Shown here: piece after piece, positions 63,729 through 64,000 of the stretch
Layout of the letters: each line of letters opens with the position of its first letter
Position numbering within the stretch: position 1 is the stretch's first letter
From: Rhodohalobacter barkolensis
Lineage (GTDB): Bacteria > Bacteroidota > Rhodothermia > Balneolales > Balneolaceae
DNA length: 64,000 bases
Direction: 5' to 3'
Assembly: GCF_002834295.1 (NCBI RefSeq)
Contig: NZ_PISP01000003.1
Span: 186,001-250,000 of the forward strand
The notes under the pieces: generated by a model
Databases searched by the model: none
Told to the model about the DNA's origin: nothing
Seen by the model: the letters and a program-made list of their open reading frames with translations, nothing else
Program-made: the position numbers and the translations under genes

Positions 63729-64000
63729 CTGGACTCTTGCTTTACCGTTTCCGGTTTAATCTCATCAGAGCTTTTTCCATTTTGATTCTCTAACTCACTC
63801 TTTTTTGCTTTCGGCAGTGTGAAATAGAATGTGGTTCCTGCTTCGTACTCGCTTTCAAACCAAAGCTGTCCGCCGTGACCTTCAATAAACTCCTTACTCA
63901 GATTGAGTCCAAGTCCGCTGCCTTTCTCATTCTTTGTGCCACGAGTTGTGAAATGTGTATTTCCAAATAATTTGGGTTGATCCTCAGGTTTAATTCCCAT
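63725..64000 (-). CDS. Sensor histidine kinase, C-terminal end (runs off right edge)
   Basis: The final 91 or so residues of a GHKL ATPase are in the window: an F-box-like [15 protein letters not shown], the G2 box [18 protein letters not shown] and the closing TTFYFTLP strand. An in-frame Met sits exactly at the window edge and is unlikely to be the true start. The H box and sensor part lie beyond 64000. A Ser/Glu/Lys-rich tail of about 25 residues follows the domain. Confidence 0.9.
   Translation of the reverse strand: MGIKPEDQPKLFGNTHFTTRGTKNEKGSGLGLNLSKEFIEGHGGQLWFESEYEAGTTFYFTLPKAKKSELENQNGKSSDEIKPETVKQESS

Overview
The window reads as a chromosomal segment of a marine or halophilic member of the Bacteroidota/Balneolota (Rhodothermota) group, most likely a Balneolaceae-type organism. 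That placement is an inference from family content: a DUF5686 outer-membrane protein with a carboxypeptidase-regulatory plug, a DUF5117-type metalloprotease, a YpdA bacillithiol-disulfide reductase, a DNA polymerase III alpha fused to a proofreading exonuclease, a two-gene 5'-nucleotidase, a DUF4412 protein and loosely defined lipoboxes. Few genes have Shine-Dalgarno sites, and several upstream regions carry a TAnnTTTG-like -7 box. No rRNA, integrase, intact insertion sequence, prophage or CRISPR array is visible. The content is mostly housekeeping genes in short operons.

Layout. 0-9.8 kb: the start of a metalloprotease gene running off the left edge, a beta-lactamase-fold serine hydrolase, a secreted ankyrin protein, Ppx/GppA phosphatase, a YheT hydrolase, YpdA, the 4.5S SRP RNA, and a FecR protein followed by a CHASE2 adenylate cyclase. 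9.8-14.6 kb: tRNA-Ala, a calcium-binding-repeat OmpA lipoprotein, DUF5686, and a tRNA-Leu with two decayed tRNA-Leu copies upstream that carry short TCCCGA/TCGGGA palindromes. 14.6-23.5 kb: PolX, tryptophan 2,3-dioxygenase, a superfamily-1 helicase, a GntR regulator and MutS; the intergenic spaces here are rich in small palindromic repeats. 23.5-30.7 kb: BrkB, 3-methyladenine glycosylase, YceI, DUF6580, an SDR enzyme, YifB/ComM, a possible 29-residue membrane peptide, DUF4342 and TrxB. 30.8-38.9 kb: proton-translocating transhydrogenase in three subunits, a PQQ-type sugar dehydrogenase, a LEA14-like lipoprotein, a uracil-DNA-glycosylase-fold protein and RecQ. 39-49 kb: M24 peptidase, branched-chain aminotransferase, the split 5'-nucleotidase with DUF4412, MnmA, HNH nuclease, a divergent PiT-like transporter, glutamate dehydrogenase and an RsbW-like ATPase. 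49-64 kb: an RND efflux operon, thioredoxin, DnaE, an acylphosphatase/ThpR/hydrolase operon, OxyR, an unknown membrane protein coupled to an MBL-fold nuclease, and the end of a histidine kinase.

Two themes recur. DNA maintenance is well represented: PolX, MutS, RecQ, MPG glycosylase, a UDG-fold protein, DnaE with a built-in exonuclease, and an SF1 helicase. Thiol-redox and NADPH supply form the second: TrxA, TrxB, YpdA, transhydrogenase, and an OxyR that keeps both sensor cysteines at the same residue numbers as the E. coli protein. I found no obvious new defence or mobile system. The most unusual sequence structures are the decayed tRNA-Leu array with palindromes, the repeat-rich spacers around the dioxygenase gene, the 15-bp-stem hairpin in the polX leader, and the divergent PiT-like membrane protein.
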